From the NCBI RefSeq assembly GCF_014131735.1, contig NZ_CP039121.1:2232001-2296000 (forward strand): a stretch of 64,000 nt of DNA, in the 5' to 3' direction. Under the pieces are notes generated by a model. The model saw nothing but the letters and a program-made list of their open reading frames with translations. It was not told the origin of the DNA and made no database searches. The stretch is from Lactiplantibacillus plantarum (GTDB lineage: Bacteria > Bacillota > Bacilli > Lactobacillales > Lactobacillaceae). Each line of letters begins with the position of its first letter. The stretch's first letter is position 1. Made by a program: the position numbers and the translations under genes. This document shows positions 8,531 through 15,936 of the stretch, in pieces.

Positions 8531-8992
8531 TTAGTCTTTCTTATCTGGATATATATCTTTATTTTCTTGCCTCTTTTTCCACTGACCATGTAATATATAG
8601 GCTAGGTCTTTTAGAAGAGAGATAGTGACACCAAATGCAAGCGACAAAGTTACAAACCAGATAGTCATAAAAATTCTGAAGGATCCCATTGAACTACTTA
8701 TAAAGAATCCCAAAAGTGATTCAAACGATAATGCTAAATATGCAAATGTTCCTAACATTAAGTTTTCCAACATACTCAAATCTAAGTCCAAAGCATGAAA
8801 AATTACATTTTTTCGCAAACTCAACACTATAGAAACAAACCCCACAAATATTGCAGTTAGAGTAGCAGATAAAGTTAAAACAGCTGACATTAGAGACTCC
8901 AGATTCTGAGGATAAACTTTAAAATTCCATTCTGCTAGCATGACGACTATCCCTACAAATAGTAAAAAGAAATGCCGTCTTATAAATCTCAT
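8531..8992 (-). CDS. Four-TM membrane protein of two-gene cargo unit
   Basis: 153 residues with four clear hydrophobic helices (about 8 to 22, 37 to 58, 78 to 97, 103 to 126), a short charged N-terminus and a basic-acidic cytoplasmic tail (QWKKRQENKDIYPDKKD). No family recognised. Its start overlaps the stop of the upstream 330-residue ORF by 4 bases, so the two are co-translated. The pair is flanked by terminators on both sides, which marks it as an independent transcription unit (a moron) rather than part of the lytic programme. A role with its partner at the membrane is an inference. Confidence 0.65.
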   Translation of the reverse strand: MRFIRRHFFLLFVGIVVMLAEWNFKVYPQNLESLMSAVLTLSATLTAIFVGFVSIVLSLRKNVIFHALDLDLSMLENLMLGTFAYLALSFESLLGFFISSSMGSFRIFMTIWFVTLSLAFGVTISLLKDLAYILHGQWKKRQENKDIYPDKKD

Positions 8993-9972
8993 ACACCATT
9001 CCCACCTTTCACTGCATGACTAATATCCAGCTTAGTTCTATTAGAAGTGTACGCACTATATACTGCATCCATCATAGCATCCACAATAACTTTTCCATTT
9101 CTATTCGTTGGTACATCAACAGTTGCAATCATTCGATGATCTACTAAATCAATCAGTTGGTGAGTATCATTGTATTCACCATCTATAAGCAGCTTTTCAA
9201 CAACAACTTCTTTGTTTTTCTGGCGCATAAATAGTTTCTTCACATAGTCTGCAGCTTCAGCAACTGTGAATCCTCCATCGTAGAGTTTTAATGACATTTT
9301 ATGACTACTTAACTCTATGGCCTTTTTCACATTCCCATGCTTAACAGTATCCGACAAATTACTGACTCGAAGATCAATCTCATTTATTCCACTCAAGTGG
9401 GCTATATTTCCAGTTCCCGTTGAGTCACGAACCACATCATCATATAGCCCAGTGGTCCTAGGAGTTGTGATATGGGTAAAGAAACGCTCCAACATGTTTA
9501 CACCCATGGCTGAACGTGGTGGTACTACAATAACACCATTTGACGGATTGAAACAAACAACAGTATCTCTCGCCGCCCCTTCATCGGGATCATCACCATA
9601 CTCAGTCCTTCCATTTCCAACAGATTCATTAATATCAACAATTACTGCCTTATCAAGGGTATTAGCCTTTTCAATATTAAAAACCCAAACATGTTCAGTA
9701 TCAAGGGACAATGTTTCTTCTTCCCGTTTATTTCCAACAGTACCATTTAAATAAATCAAACGGATATGTGTGATACCTGCAAAGAGCGTTTGCCCAAGCT
9801 TTACTAAATTTAGTTTAGTTTCATCCATTTTAAATCTATCTAAGAGTGCCATATCAATCGGTGTTAAGTCAAAACAATCACCATTTTCGTCAAAGCCGTC
9901 TTTATTTGCTAAAGAGGTATGTCGATAAATGGCAAAAAAATCAAATTTTTTTTGAGTTGTATTTGAAATCAT
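8989..9972 (-). CDS. Uncharacterised 327-residue protein of two-gene cargo unit
   Basis: A soluble protein with no signal or TM segment. The frame begins at a GTG at 9981; the ATG at 9972 is better spaced from AGG and is used. The N-terminus has KKFDFFAIYRHTS. The middle (residues 125 to 180) is rich in Asp, Gly and Thr, and the C-terminus ends in a short alpha/beta region. I do not recognise a catalytic motif with confidence. A four-TM protein is encoded directly after it with a 4-base overlap. Size and pairing resemble some two-component anti-phage systems such as Kiwa, but no homology is claimed. Confidence 0.65.
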   Translation of the reverse strand: MISNTTQKKFDFFAIYRHTSLANKDGFDENGDCFDLTPIDMALLDRFKMDETKLNLVKLGQTLFAGITHIRLIYLNGTVGNKREEETLSLDTEHVWVFNIEKANTLDKAVIVDINESVGNGRTEYGDDPDEGAARDTVVCFNPSNGVIVVPPRSAMGVNMLERFFTHITTPRTTGLYDDVVRDSTGTGNIAHLSGINEIDLRVSNLSDTVKHGNVKKAIELSSHKMSLKLYDGGFTVAEAADYVKKLFMRQKNKEVVVEKLLIDGEYNDTHQLIDLVDHRMIATVDVPTNRNGKVIVDAMMDAVYSAYTSNRTKLDISHAVKGGNGV

Positions 9973-10007
9973 AATATTCACCTATCGTATATTTATTAGT
10001 TATTAAA

Positions 10008-10036
10008 ATTAAACACCAAAAAAGGTAATAGTTCAA
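10008..10036 (-). promoter_or_regulatory. Candidate promoter of the two-gene cargo unit
   Basis: On the minus strand TTGAAC (10036 to 10031) and TTTAAT (10013 to 10008) are separated by 17 bases, a fair sigma-A promoter match. The -35 box sits in the loop of the terminator hairpin at 10018 to 10050, so termination of upstream transcripts and initiation of the cargo unit would share the same bases. Confidence 0.35.
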
Positions 10037-10050
10037 TAGACTATCACCTA
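10018..10050 (-). terminator. Rho-independent terminator upstream of the cargo unit
   Basis: On the minus strand AGGTGATAGT and ACTATTACCT pair (one G-T wobble) around a 7-base loop, followed by six T. It would end transcripts carrying the tRNA-like element at 10134 to 10192. Confidence 0.65.
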
Positions 10051-10133
10051 TAACTAATAATATATGTGGATAAATAAACATCATCAGAACATATATTCGA
10101 AACCAAGCTATTAGTCTCGATTATATATCTGAA

Positions 10134-10192
10134 TATCGCCGGTAGGACTCGAACCTACATTCCATTGTGGCTTACCAATTAGCCCACAGCGA
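10134..10192 (-). ncRNA. tRNA-like element lacking an anticodon arm
   Basis: Read on the minus strand: a 7-bp acceptor stem ATCGCTG/CGGCGAT (one G-T pair), a D arm GGCT-AATTGGTA-AGCC, only 10 bases (ACAATGGAAT) where the anticodon arm should be, then a perfect T arm GTAGG-TTCGAGT-CCTAC. The total is 59 bases. All helices except the anticodon arm are intact, so this is more than a random T-arm match. It may be a decayed tRNA or an RNA with another role. A second D-loop-like stretch with AAATTGGTAG lies upstream near 10245 to 10256. A terminator follows at 10018 to 10050. Confidence 0.6.
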
Positions 10193-10278
10193 TTACCAGT
10201 CTGTAATTTGGAGGATTACGTCATGCACGTCAATCACATTTGGCATACTACCAATTTAGCACGATTATAGGGGTCAAA

Positions 10279-10302
10279 AGTGCACGATTAGTGCACGTTT
10301 TT
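10279..10302. terminator. Bidirectional hairpin terminator after the late regulator
   Basis: GTGCAC-GATTA-GTGCAC forms a 6-bp hairpin. On the plus strand it is followed by GTTTTT; on the minus strand by TTTTGACC. It overlaps the 3' end region of the ArpU-like gene, which ends at 10301. Confidence 0.5.
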
Positions 10303-10726
10303 ATATTTCGTACAATCCAAACCCCTTAGCGCAATCGTTGATAAAAGTTTTCTTTAAGTCAAATGCTTTTCGACGGCTAACATTTATCATATGATTTGCA
10401 ATTAATCCGTCAATTGTGTACTGCTGGTGTTTCTTAAAATATAGCTCATTTATAATTACTTCTGTATCACGGCCAACGCCGTCTAAACAATCATCAATTA
10501 CTTCTCGCTGACGCTTCAATGTGTTAATGCGCCGATCATCGTCAATTGTAATGAGCGTATTTAACGCCGTATCTGGATACTTGTATTGTGCTTTGCCACC
10601 TCCGACATTATCATCACGAGGTACAGTTGGATAACGTAATTCCTGTTCACGTTTCTCGATATACTTGTCAATTTTGGGATAGTCACGTAGAATATCTTCA
10701 ACTTTTCTAATCGTCGTTCGTTTCAC
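10301..10726 (-). CDS. ArpU/RinA-type late transcriptional regulator
   Basis: About 141 residues from the GTG at 10726, which has GGGG 8 bases upstream (a GTG at 10744 is also in frame). The C-terminal part YTIDGLIANHMINVSRRKAF looks like the sigma-70 region 4-like helix-turn-helix of ArpU family activators. The N-terminal half is charged and helical. In Gram-positive phages these proteins switch on late gene transcription, and the gene sits at the usual boundary between early and packaging genes. The family call is from pattern and position. Confidence 0.7.
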   Translation of the reverse strand: MKRTTIRKVEDILRDYPKIDKYIEKREQELRYPTVPRDDNVGGGKAQYKYPDTALNTLITIDDDRRINTLKRQREVIDDCLDGVGRDTEVIINELYFKKHQQYTIDGLIANHMINVSRRKAFDLKKTFINDCAKGFGLYEI

Positions 10727-10744
10727 TACCAATTCCCCTTTCAC

Positions 10745-10795
10745 TCAACTCCGCAATATTTCGAACACGTCCCGCTTCGTATCATTGCTCGTCAT
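10745..10795 (-). CDS. Possible 16-residue leader peptide
   Basis: ATG at 10795 with GGAGG 6 bases upstream, TGA at 10745, reading MTSNDTKRDVFEILRS. It fills the gap between two ORFs. The strong ribosome site is the only support; it may be a coupling peptide or chance. Confidence 0.25.
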   Translation of the reverse strand: MTSNDTKRDVFEILRS

Positions 10796-10798
10796 TAG

Positions 10799-10957
10799 TC
10801 ACCTCCACAATACCTTCACAATAGTCATTGCTGGTGTCGTCCACCAGTCGGGCATGTCATACGCTGCGTCCATGAAGTTGTTGGCTTCATCATAGGTGTC
10901 GAACGTCGCGATGACCTCGTGTGAAAACATATCTTGGCACTCATACTCAATTGTCAT
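10799..10957 (-). CDS. Small hypothetical phage protein, 52 residues
   Basis: The ATG at 10957 has GGAGG 6 bases upstream and is preferred to the longer frame from 10999. The protein (MTIEYECQDMFSHEVIATFD, then YDEANNFMDAAY) looks like a small beta-alpha protein of the sort found among phage accessory ORFs. It overlaps the YopX gene by 11 bases. No family assigned. Confidence 0.5.
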   Translation of the reverse strand: MTIEYECQDMFSHEVIATFDTYDEANNFMDAAYDMPDWWTTPAMTIVKVLWR

Positions 10958-11357
10958 TTTTTTCCTCCAATAGTTCCGGGTTAGTGTGTACGTTGCCAAT
11001 TAGCCGCATTTCATTACTGAAATAGTACCCATCTACGCCAAATTCCTTGCTAAAAACATCCTTAGCAATCCATTTACCGTATACATAATTGCCTTTCTTA
11101 ACTTCAAAAGGTTTGCCAATATTCCTCTTAGTGTAAGAAATGACTGGCTGTAAAATATCGCCTTCATAGATATCTTTGTCACTCATGTCTGTCAGGCCGG
11201 TAAACTGCTCTAGCACCAGCTTGTCAGGTGTTATTGCGCCTTTACGTTGAAGGCCTGCTACTTTGACTTTTTTTAACTCGCCGTCAGGGTAAAACTCAAT
11301 TTCTAGCACCTTACGATAGCTACTTGTCGCTTTGTCCCACGCTCTAAACTTAATCAT
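10947..11357 (-). CDS. YopX family protein
   Basis: 136 residues. The N-terminus IKFRAWDKATSSYRKVLEIE and the middle segment EQFTGLTDMSDKDIYEGDIL are diagnostic of the YopX fold, common in phages of Bacillus and lactic acid bacteria. The AGGAG site overlaps the first in-frame ATG (11366), so the ATG at 11357 is taken. Function in phage growth is unknown. It lies in the chain of accessory ORFs upstream of the late regulator. Confidence 0.85.
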   Translation of the reverse strand: MIKFRAWDKATSSYRKVLEIEFYPDGELKKVKVAGLQRKGAITPDKLVLEQFTGLTDMSDKDIYEGDILQPVISYTKRNIGKPFEVKKGNYVYGKWIAKDVFSKEFGVDGYYFSNEMRLIGNVHTNPELLEEKNDN

Positions 11358-11375
11358 CGTCGCCATCTCCTATCA

Positions 11376-11435
11376 CTAGCAGGCCTGTACCAATTGGCTT
11401 AAGAACCATTCTATTACTTCATCTGATTCAATCAT
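11376..11435 (-). CDS. Possible 19-residue ORF
   Basis: ATG at 11435 with GGGAGG 7 bases upstream, TAG at 11376 (MIESDEVIEWFLSQLVQAC). It overlaps the end of the preceding gene by 8 bases. An amphipathic mini-peptide between two real ORFs; support is the ribosome site and spacing only. Confidence 0.3.
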   Translation of the reverse strand: MIESDEVIEWFLSQLVQAC

Positions 11436-11643
11436 TTTCAATCCTCCCATGACTATTTTTGTGCTTATCTAATTGCTTAATAAACGTGCCATCATTTAAA
11501 TCAGCTTGATTTCCCATCAAATAAGCCACTACTTCATTAGCTCGGTTAGCTGACTTAGTTATAGCAACAGGCGTGCCATCAATACTAATAACATGATTCC
11601 AAGCTGCGTTATATTTTTTAACACGTGTTACATCAATTAACAT
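11428..11643 (-). CDS. Hypothetical phage protein, 71 residues
   Basis: The sequence MLIDVTRVKKYNAAWNHVIS followed by PVAITKSANRANEVVAYLMG suggests a small alpha/beta protein. It overlaps the preceding basic mini-ORF by 11 bases and the following mini-ORF by 8. No motif is recognised. Confidence 0.5.
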   Translation of the reverse strand: MLIDVTRVKKYNAAWNHVISIDGTPVAITKSANRANEVVAYLMGNQADLNDGTFIKQLDKHKNSHGRIEND

Positions 11644-11719
11644 TTATATCCCTCCCCGAACGCTTCAAACGCCGGTGCTTCCGTTTAATCGTTGAACGTT
11701 TCTTAGTGTGTTTAGGCAT
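11633..11719 (-). CDS. Very basic 28-residue phage peptide
   Basis: ATG at 11719, TGA at 11633, reading MPKHTKKRSTIKRKHRRLKR and on to NVN. About half the residues are Lys, Arg or His. GGAAGGA lies upstream. Overlap with the next gene by 11 bases suggests coupling. The charge suggests RNA or DNA binding; nothing more can be said. Confidence 0.4.
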   Translation of the reverse strand: MPKHTKKRSTIKRKHRRLKRSGRDINVN

Positions 11720-11722
11720 AAC

Positions 11723-12034
11723 TCACAGTCCTTCCGGTACACGCTCTTTAATGTACGTGTCAAATTGCCGCTCAATTTTACGACTCTCTCTGGCTAACTG
11801 ATCCACTGTTGTAATACGTTCACTACCGGTCCGGATTAAATACCCACGAAGCCAGTGCAATGCGTCCTCGACATTCTTACAATGCGCTAGGGGTGCTTCT
11901 ACTAGGCGATTGATGCCAGACTTATCATCATAGCTAGTTACTGGGTGGCCCTGACTGTCTACTGACATCTTGTTAACCTTAACTTCGTATTTGTCACTAG
12001 TCAGATGATACTGGTCAATTTTCATATCAATCAT
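11723..12034 (-). CDS. Hypothetical phage protein, 103 residues
   Basis: Starts at an ATG with GGAGG 10 bases upstream. N-terminal beta-rich part (IDQYHLTSDKYEVKVNKMSV) and a C-terminal helix (LARESRKIERQFDTYIKERV). It is separated by 2 bases from the next upstream gene. No family recognised; probably an early accessory gene. Confidence 0.5.
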   Translation of the reverse strand: MIDMKIDQYHLTSDKYEVKVNKMSVDSQGHPVTSYDDKSGINRLVEAPLAHCKNVEDALHWLRGYLIRTGSERITTVDQLARESRKIERQFDTYIKERVPEGL

Positions 12035-12036
12035 GC

Positions 12037-12339
12037 TTATTTGTCCTCCGTAATGTAGTATTTGTTTTCGTCAATCGCACGAATACGATTTTCCAGCCAA
12101 ACGTTACTGTTCTTTAGCTCCCGAGACGTCCTAGTTTTACCCTGCTTGCCTTCCATGACTAATTTGATGGCATTATACTGGGTACGCGTAATCTCCGTGT
12201 AATCGCCTGATACGGTCTTAATTCCAGGCATCTTATGCAAGTTAGCTAGTTTGCTCTCAGGCACGTTATCCATGCTGCCATATCTCGCTTCTAGCTTATG
12301 AATTACTTCTAGTTCTTTAGGCCAATTTTTGCTCGCCAT
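12037..12339 (-). CDS. Hypothetical phage protein, 100 residues
   Basis: Charged, lysine-rich protein (MASKNWPKELEVIHKLEARY, then ITRTQYNAIKLVMEGKQGK). A YNAIK-type segment and a basic GKTRTSRELK stretch may bind nucleic acid. It overlaps the CxxC mini-gene before it by 23 bases. No function is assigned. Confidence 0.5.
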   Translation of the reverse strand: MASKNWPKELEVIHKLEARYGSMDNVPESKLANLHKMPGIKTVSGDYTEITRTQYNAIKLVMEGKQGKTRTSRELKNSNVWLENRIRAIDENKYYITEDK

Positions 12340-12478
12340 AGGCTAACTTCCTTTCAATCTCCTGCTCGTAATGATCATGTATCTCATTCGTACAATTTGG
12401 GCATGGTCCAAACGTGAAACCATAACTCCCAAGTGGTTGCTGAACAACTTTACTACCATGACATAATTCACAACTCAT
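12317..12478 (-). CDS. Small zinc-ribbon-like phage protein, 53 residues
   Basis: ATG at 12478 overlapping the stop of the DnaC-like gene (ATGA), TAA at 12317. Two CxxC pairs, Cys3-x2-Cys6 and Cys26-x2-Cys29, make a probable zinc ribbon. The coupling to the helicase loader gene suggests co-expression with replication functions. Confidence 0.6.
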   Translation of the reverse strand: MSCELCHGSKVVQQPLGSYGFTFGPCPNCTNEIHDHYEQEIERKLAYGEQKLA

Positions 12479-13260
12479 ACACTTCTGACTCCTTCCATGT
12501 TGTCAAACAGCAATTGACAGCTAGTATCCTTGGTATATAAGCGGTCGATTGTTCTGCCATCATACATACTTTCTAATTGCTTACGTGTGTTGTTAGTCGT
12601 AATGATGGTTATATGTTTGACTTCGTTATGATCAAAATCACAACGCGCATTCGCCACTTGATACATCAGTGTCTGCAAATCTTTGTGTACTGGCTTGTAG
12701 AACCCCTTTTCAGTTGGCTTACCACCTTCAGTACCAAAATCGTCTAAAACTAGAACATCAACGTTTTGCATGCCTTTTAGAATGTATAGTAAACGTTGAC
12801 GTACATCCGGTGCTTCATACTTTTCATTAACCAGCCGTAGCAACTCAGCTGTTGAGACAAACATTGCTGTCTGTCCTGCATTCATTAGCTGATACATGAT
12901 TGCTAGCGCTAATGATGTTTTACCAACGCCAGGTCCGCCTGCTAGTGCTACGTTGAACTGGTTAGTCTCTAATTGCCTAGCTAACTTAAATGCTTGATTA
13001 CCAAGTTCTCTAGCTTTAGCTTGATTAGGCTGTTTATCAACCTGCCAATCATTAAAGCTAAATCGTAGTGGCACGCCTCCAGACCAGACTGACATGCGAT
13101 AGTAATACCGTTTTCGGTTAGCAATTACGCCCGCATTCGCCCGATCAATCGTTTGATGATCTAATTCTTCTTTGGTTGGCAACTTAGTTGTATCAATTCC
13201 CCTAGCCGCTACTACTTTCTGAATCGTGGCTTGATTGAATAGCTTCGTTACATTTTCCAT
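12475..13260 (-). CDS. DnaC-like helicase loader ATPase
   Basis: 261 residues from the ATG at 13260. AAA+ ATPase with Walker A GGPGVGKTS (about 108 to 116), Walker B VLVLDDFG, and a sensor-1 IITTN. It is close to the IstB/DnaC family. The N-terminal segment before about residue 75 would contact the host replicative helicase. The start overlaps the replisome organiser stop in a TAATG arrangement. Together they recruit host DnaB/DnaC to the phage origin, which is probably inside the upstream gene. Confidence 0.85.
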   Translation of the reverse strand: MENVTKLFNQATIQKVVAARGIDTTKLPTKEELDHQTIDRANAGVIANRKRYYYRMSVWSGGVPLRFSFNDWQVDKQPNQAKARELGNQAFKLARQLETNQFNVALAGGPGVGKTSLALAIMYQLMNAGQTAMFVSTAELLRLVNEKYEAPDVRQRLLYILKGMQNVDVLVLDDFGTEGGKPTEKGFYKPVHKDLQTLMYQVANARCDFDHNEVKHITIITTNNTRKQLESMYDGRTIDRLYTKDTSCQLLFDNMEGVRSV

Positions 13261-14057
13261 TAGCCAAACCAATCCTCTCGTGTCTGTGGTGCAACGTTAG
13301 TCGGGTGATCACGTTTAACCTGACCCATGAGTGCGTCATATTGCTTGCGTAACTTTCCTGCCGACAAAATGTTTGCTTGCCAGAATGAATTATCCTGTGA
13401 CCAATCTACTAGCCAATCTAATTTTTCATAATCACGATGATCACGTTCGTGTGCCAATCGAATATCATTAGCCCATTTCTGTAAGTTTGGTTCTTTGAAG
13501 TCAGGTTGCCGTTGTTTAATTCTGGTCAACAAATGACTAGCAATTTTGTATGGCTGAGAAGACGGGTCATAATTCGGTTTTGTCGAATGGTGACTATCTT
13601 TATTATCCTTACCTAACCTAACCTCTACTAACCTATCCTTACCTAACCTATGCGGTCCATTGCCCGTCCATTGGTTGTCCATTGGACGTCCAGTAGCCTT
13701 ACCCGTGTCAGCACGTGGTTTTGGTTCAGTTAATTCTATGTTTGGCAAGACTTCTAATAGCAAGTCCTTATATATCGAATCCACTTTTCTATCCGCTCTA
13801 ATTCGATTATTTTCGTTCCAATCCGTGATATAGGCAACTAAGTCATCGTTTAAAACATTTACAAAATTCTTAGCTACTAGTATTCGCAAATCGTCCTCAA
13901 CTGCACCAGTTTGCCGCATAACCGAGAACGCTTCTACAACACCATCATCATCCGCATGCAACCCCAAATGGAAATAGAGTGCCTGACTGCTCAACGGCAT
14001 CTTTAAAAATTTAGCGCTATCAGTTATACGGTTACTAAACATTCTTCTCTGTGCCAT
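13260..14057 (-). CDS. Phage replisome organiser (replication initiator)
   Basis: 265 residues. The N-terminus (RMFSNRITDSAKFLKMPLSS, then QALYFHLGLHADDDGVVEAF) is the winged-helix domain typical of phage replisome organisers. The middle, residues 120 to 150, is the low-complexity part encoded by the iterons. The C-terminal half resembles DnaD-like modules (WLVDWSQDNSFWQANILSAG). It binds the origin iterons inside its own gene and passes the helicase loader encoded next. GGGAGG precedes the ATG. Confidence 0.8.
   Translation of the reverse strand: MAQRRMFSNRITDSAKFLKMPLSSQALYFHLGLHADDDGVVEAFSVMRQTGAVEDDLRILVAKNFVNVLNDDLVAYITDWNENNRIRADRKVDSIYKDLLLEVLPNIELTEPKPRADTGKATGRPMDNQWTGNGPHRLGKDRLVEVRLGKDNKDSHHSTKPNYDPSSQPYKIASHLLTRIKQRQPDFKEPNLQKWANDIRLAHERDHRDYEKLDWLVDWSQDNSFWQANILSAGKLRKQYDALMGQVKRDHPTNVAPQTREDWFG
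13606..13692. repeat. Iteron array, candidate phage replication origin
   Basis: Two kinds of direct repeat lie inside the initiator gene. TCCTTACCTAACCTA occurs at 13606 to 13620 and 13636 to 13650 with a diverged 15-base copy between. GTCCATTG occurs at 13655, 13666 and 13677, with a degenerate copy at 13688, exactly 11 bases apart (one helical turn). Origins inside replisome organiser genes are known in phages of lactic acid bacteria. Confidence 0.65.
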
Positions 14058-14106
14058 CTCTTAATCCTCCCTTATTTACTAGTAGGCATTCCACCTACCC
14101 GGTGTA

Positions 14107-14799
14107 TTAGTCACTGCTGTATTTACCTTTCAAGCCAATTCGTTTTAACGTTTTTTTATCTAGTTTTATGCCATCTACCGGGACGTGGTATTTTGCACTA
14201 AATGCCACGGAGCCAATTTGCTCAATCTCACTGTGATGGACTCGACACAATGCCATAACGTGCCGTTTGGTGTGGTCAACGTGTGTTCTGTTCAAGCCGG
14301 CTCCAATAACGTCTACATGATGGATATCAGCACGATTACCGCAGATCATGCAAACTCGGTGGCGGCAACATTGGAACAGGTAATACTCTTGCTCACGTGG
14401 TAATAGTTTATAGCCTTCCTTGAGCGGCACGTGCCACTCAAACATGAAGTCGATGACTAGGTCGAGTAATTGGTTAGCATCGCTCACAGACGATTCTGTG
14501 GTGTCTGACAGGCTAATCTGCTTGCCAAACGTGTATGTCTCATACTGCAAATAAAACAAGTTTTTCAAGAAGTCAGTCGGCATGCCTGACCACGTATAGA
14601 TGTCACTAAGCAACGCGAAGAACAAGCGTCGCTGTTGTGGCCTAGCTTTACGTGTGTCAGCTAATTCCGAGTACGTGTAGTATTCGTCAGCAGAACCACT
14701 TACCGTCTCAACATGGTCAAGGTTAGGCTTATGGGTGAGCTTCTGAACCTGATACCACTCACCATCTTTTTCAATTAACTTAGTCGGTAGCAGTTCCAC
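14107..14799 (-). CDS. Putative HNH nuclease of the phage recombination/replication module
   Basis: 230 residues, GTG start after AGGTG. The C-terminal half has a zinc and HNH-like pattern: Cys-x-x-Cys in RVCMICGNRADIHHVDVIGA, then THVDHTKRHVMALCRVHHSE. The N-terminal half (about 1 to 120) is helical and may bind DNA. This fits the phage-specific HNHc protein group found beside replication genes in lactobacilli, sometimes compared with NinG or Holliday-junction nucleases. The substrate cannot be told from sequence. Confidence 0.7.
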   Translation of the reverse strand: MELLPTKLIEKDGEWYQVQKLTHKPNLDHVETVSGSADEYYTYSELADTRKARPQQRRLFFALLSDIYTWSGMPTDFLKNLFYLQYETYTFGKQISLSDTTESSVSDANQLLDLVIDFMFEWHVPLKEGYKLLPREQEYYLFQCCRHRVCMICGNRADIHHVDVIGAGLNRTHVDHTKRHVMALCRVHHSEIEQIGSVAFSAKYHVPVDGIKLDKKTLKRIGLKGKYSSD

Positions 14800-14818
14800 A
14801 CGATCACCTCTGCCTAAT

Positions 14819-15124
14819 TTATATCACCGAATTATCTTTTAAAGCCTCCAGCAAAAATTTTCCGCCAGACAAGCCTTCATCCGCATCTTCAAATTGCTGT
14901 TCCAATCCACCTAAGTAACCTTCTAGTTCTAATAACAACCAGTCATATTCGTTAAACAGTGCAATCTTTTCCTCATCGTCCAGGTCGTCAAACGAAACAA
15001 TTTTTTGACGTGCCTGTACCGCCTTGTAGGCAAAGTCAGCAGCGCTTGTGGCCGCAGATAACTTTTTTTCTACACGGTTAAGTTTCATTTCAAATGATTG
15101 GCATTCAGATAGTAAGTCCACCAT
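14819..15124 (-). CDS. Hypothetical coiled-coil phage protein
   Basis: 101 residues, helical and acidic. It starts MVDLLSECQSFEMKLNRVEK and contains LDDEEKIALFNEYDWLLLEL, likely two coiled-coil helices. The ATG lies immediately after the TAA of the preceding 56-residue ORF. No family recognised. Confidence 0.5.
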   Translation of the reverse strand: MVDLLSECQSFEMKLNRVEKKLSAATSAADFAYKAVQARQKIVSFDDLDDEEKIALFNEYDWLLLELEGYLGGLEQQFEDADEGLSGGKFLLEALKDNSVI

Positions 15125-15295
15125 TTATTTCAGCCCCCTATTAAACATCCACAGGTTCAAGCAAAATGCCATCGCCATATTATTTTCAATTTGCTGTAAT
15201 TCTGGAGTTAATTCTTGTGGATCAATTGATGCAATCCGTGTAATACCATGAAAAATACAATCCTGTTGTTCTTTGTAAGGTAATGGACTATCCAT
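15125..15295 (-). CDS. Small hypothetical phage protein, 56 residues
   Basis: ATG at 15295 with GAGG about 9 bases upstream, TAA at 15125 directly abutting the next ATG. It begins MDSPLPYKEQQDCIFHGITR and contains a helix ELTPELQQIENNMAMAFCLN. The tight spacing to its neighbour supports expression. No function assigned. Confidence 0.5.
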   Translation of the reverse strand: MDSPLPYKEQQDCIFHGITRIASIDPQELTPELQQIENNMAMAFCLNLWMFNRGLK

Positions 15296-15472
15296 AACTA
15301 CCGTCCTCGCTTTCTTAGCACTTGCAAACGAGACTGCTTTGGAATAGAGTAGATGTTGGTGCTGAACATTTTTTCCATTAGTCCATCGTTAGCCAATACT
15401 AGCGATGGCTTTTTTGCGCTCGTTTCCAGTTGTTAACTGATAAAACTGATACTTTTTGCATGATCATTCCTC
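15296..15472 (-). other. Segment with only fragments of ORFs
   Basis: About 177 bases with no ORF above 26 codons. A frame from ATG 15378 to TAG 15298 (26 codons) ends just before the next gene, and another short frame near 15470 follows GGAGG. This may be a decayed small gene. Confidence 0.3.
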
Positions 15473-15673
15473 CTACTTGAGCACTTGAATACCATTGGTA
15501 ATAATCTCGAATTGCTGTCCATTTTGTTCAACTACAGCCACATCTTTTTGAGTGCGCAATGTGAACGGAATTTTTTTAATATCTACTACTTTACCAACGC
15601 CGGCTTCTCGTATTAATTGGCCACAACTATACTCTGCCTTGTAACTCACTCGATCACCTACATGAACTTTCAT
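15473..15673 (-). CDS. Hypothetical phage protein, 66 residues
   Basis: Starts at the ATG at 15673, which has GGAGG 7 bases upstream; an earlier in-frame start at 15715 has none. The sequence MKVHVGDRVSYKAEYSCGQL and AGVGKVVDIKKIPFTLR suggests a small SH3-like beta barrel of the kind seen in short phage proteins. Function unknown. Confidence 0.5.
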   Translation of the reverse strand: MKVHVGDRVSYKAEYSCGQLIREAGVGKVVDIKKIPFTLRTQKDVAVVEQNGQQFEIITNGIQVLK

Positions 15674-15675
15674 GG

Positions 15676-15924
15676 TTATTCCTCCCGATACATTGGTGGT
15701 AATGTAAATGTCCATCCATCGTCGTTTTCTTCATCTGGCTCGCAAACATTAATATCGTGTTCTTGTAATTCAGCAATAAACTCTTCTGAATAGTAAAGAC
15801 GCGGGTGCCTTTTAATAATTCCGGTTGTGTCATAAGCAATAGCATTAATCAGCTCACGTTCATCTGCACGAATCGCGTTATACTTACGTGCTCTTAACGC
15901 GTGCTCAATGTCTTCTTCATACAT
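15676..15924 (-). CDS. Hypothetical phage protein, 82 residues
   Basis: Acidic protein (MYEEDIEHALRARKYNAIRA to WTFTLPPMYREE). The HALRARKYNAIRA helix and the RHPRLYYSEEFIAELQEHDI segment show no known motif. It is 2 bases from the next gene and belongs to the same early minus-strand chain. Confidence 0.5.
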   Translation of the reverse strand: MYEEDIEHALRARKYNAIRADERELINAIAYDTTGIIKRHPRLYYSEEFIAELQEHDINVCEPDEENDDGWTFTLPPMYREE

Positions 15925-15936
15925 ATCATTTCCTCC

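Noticed and set aside
9317..9754. 145-codon ORF on the plus strand inside the cargo gene
   Set aside because: It is antisense to a coherent coding gene, has no ribosome site, and its composition fits a shadow frame.
10266..10271. TATAAT on the minus strand near the tRNA-like element as a promoter
   Set aside because: TTGACC lies only a few bases upstream, too close for -35/-10 spacing, and the region overlaps a hairpin terminator. Only a weak promoter cannot be excluded.
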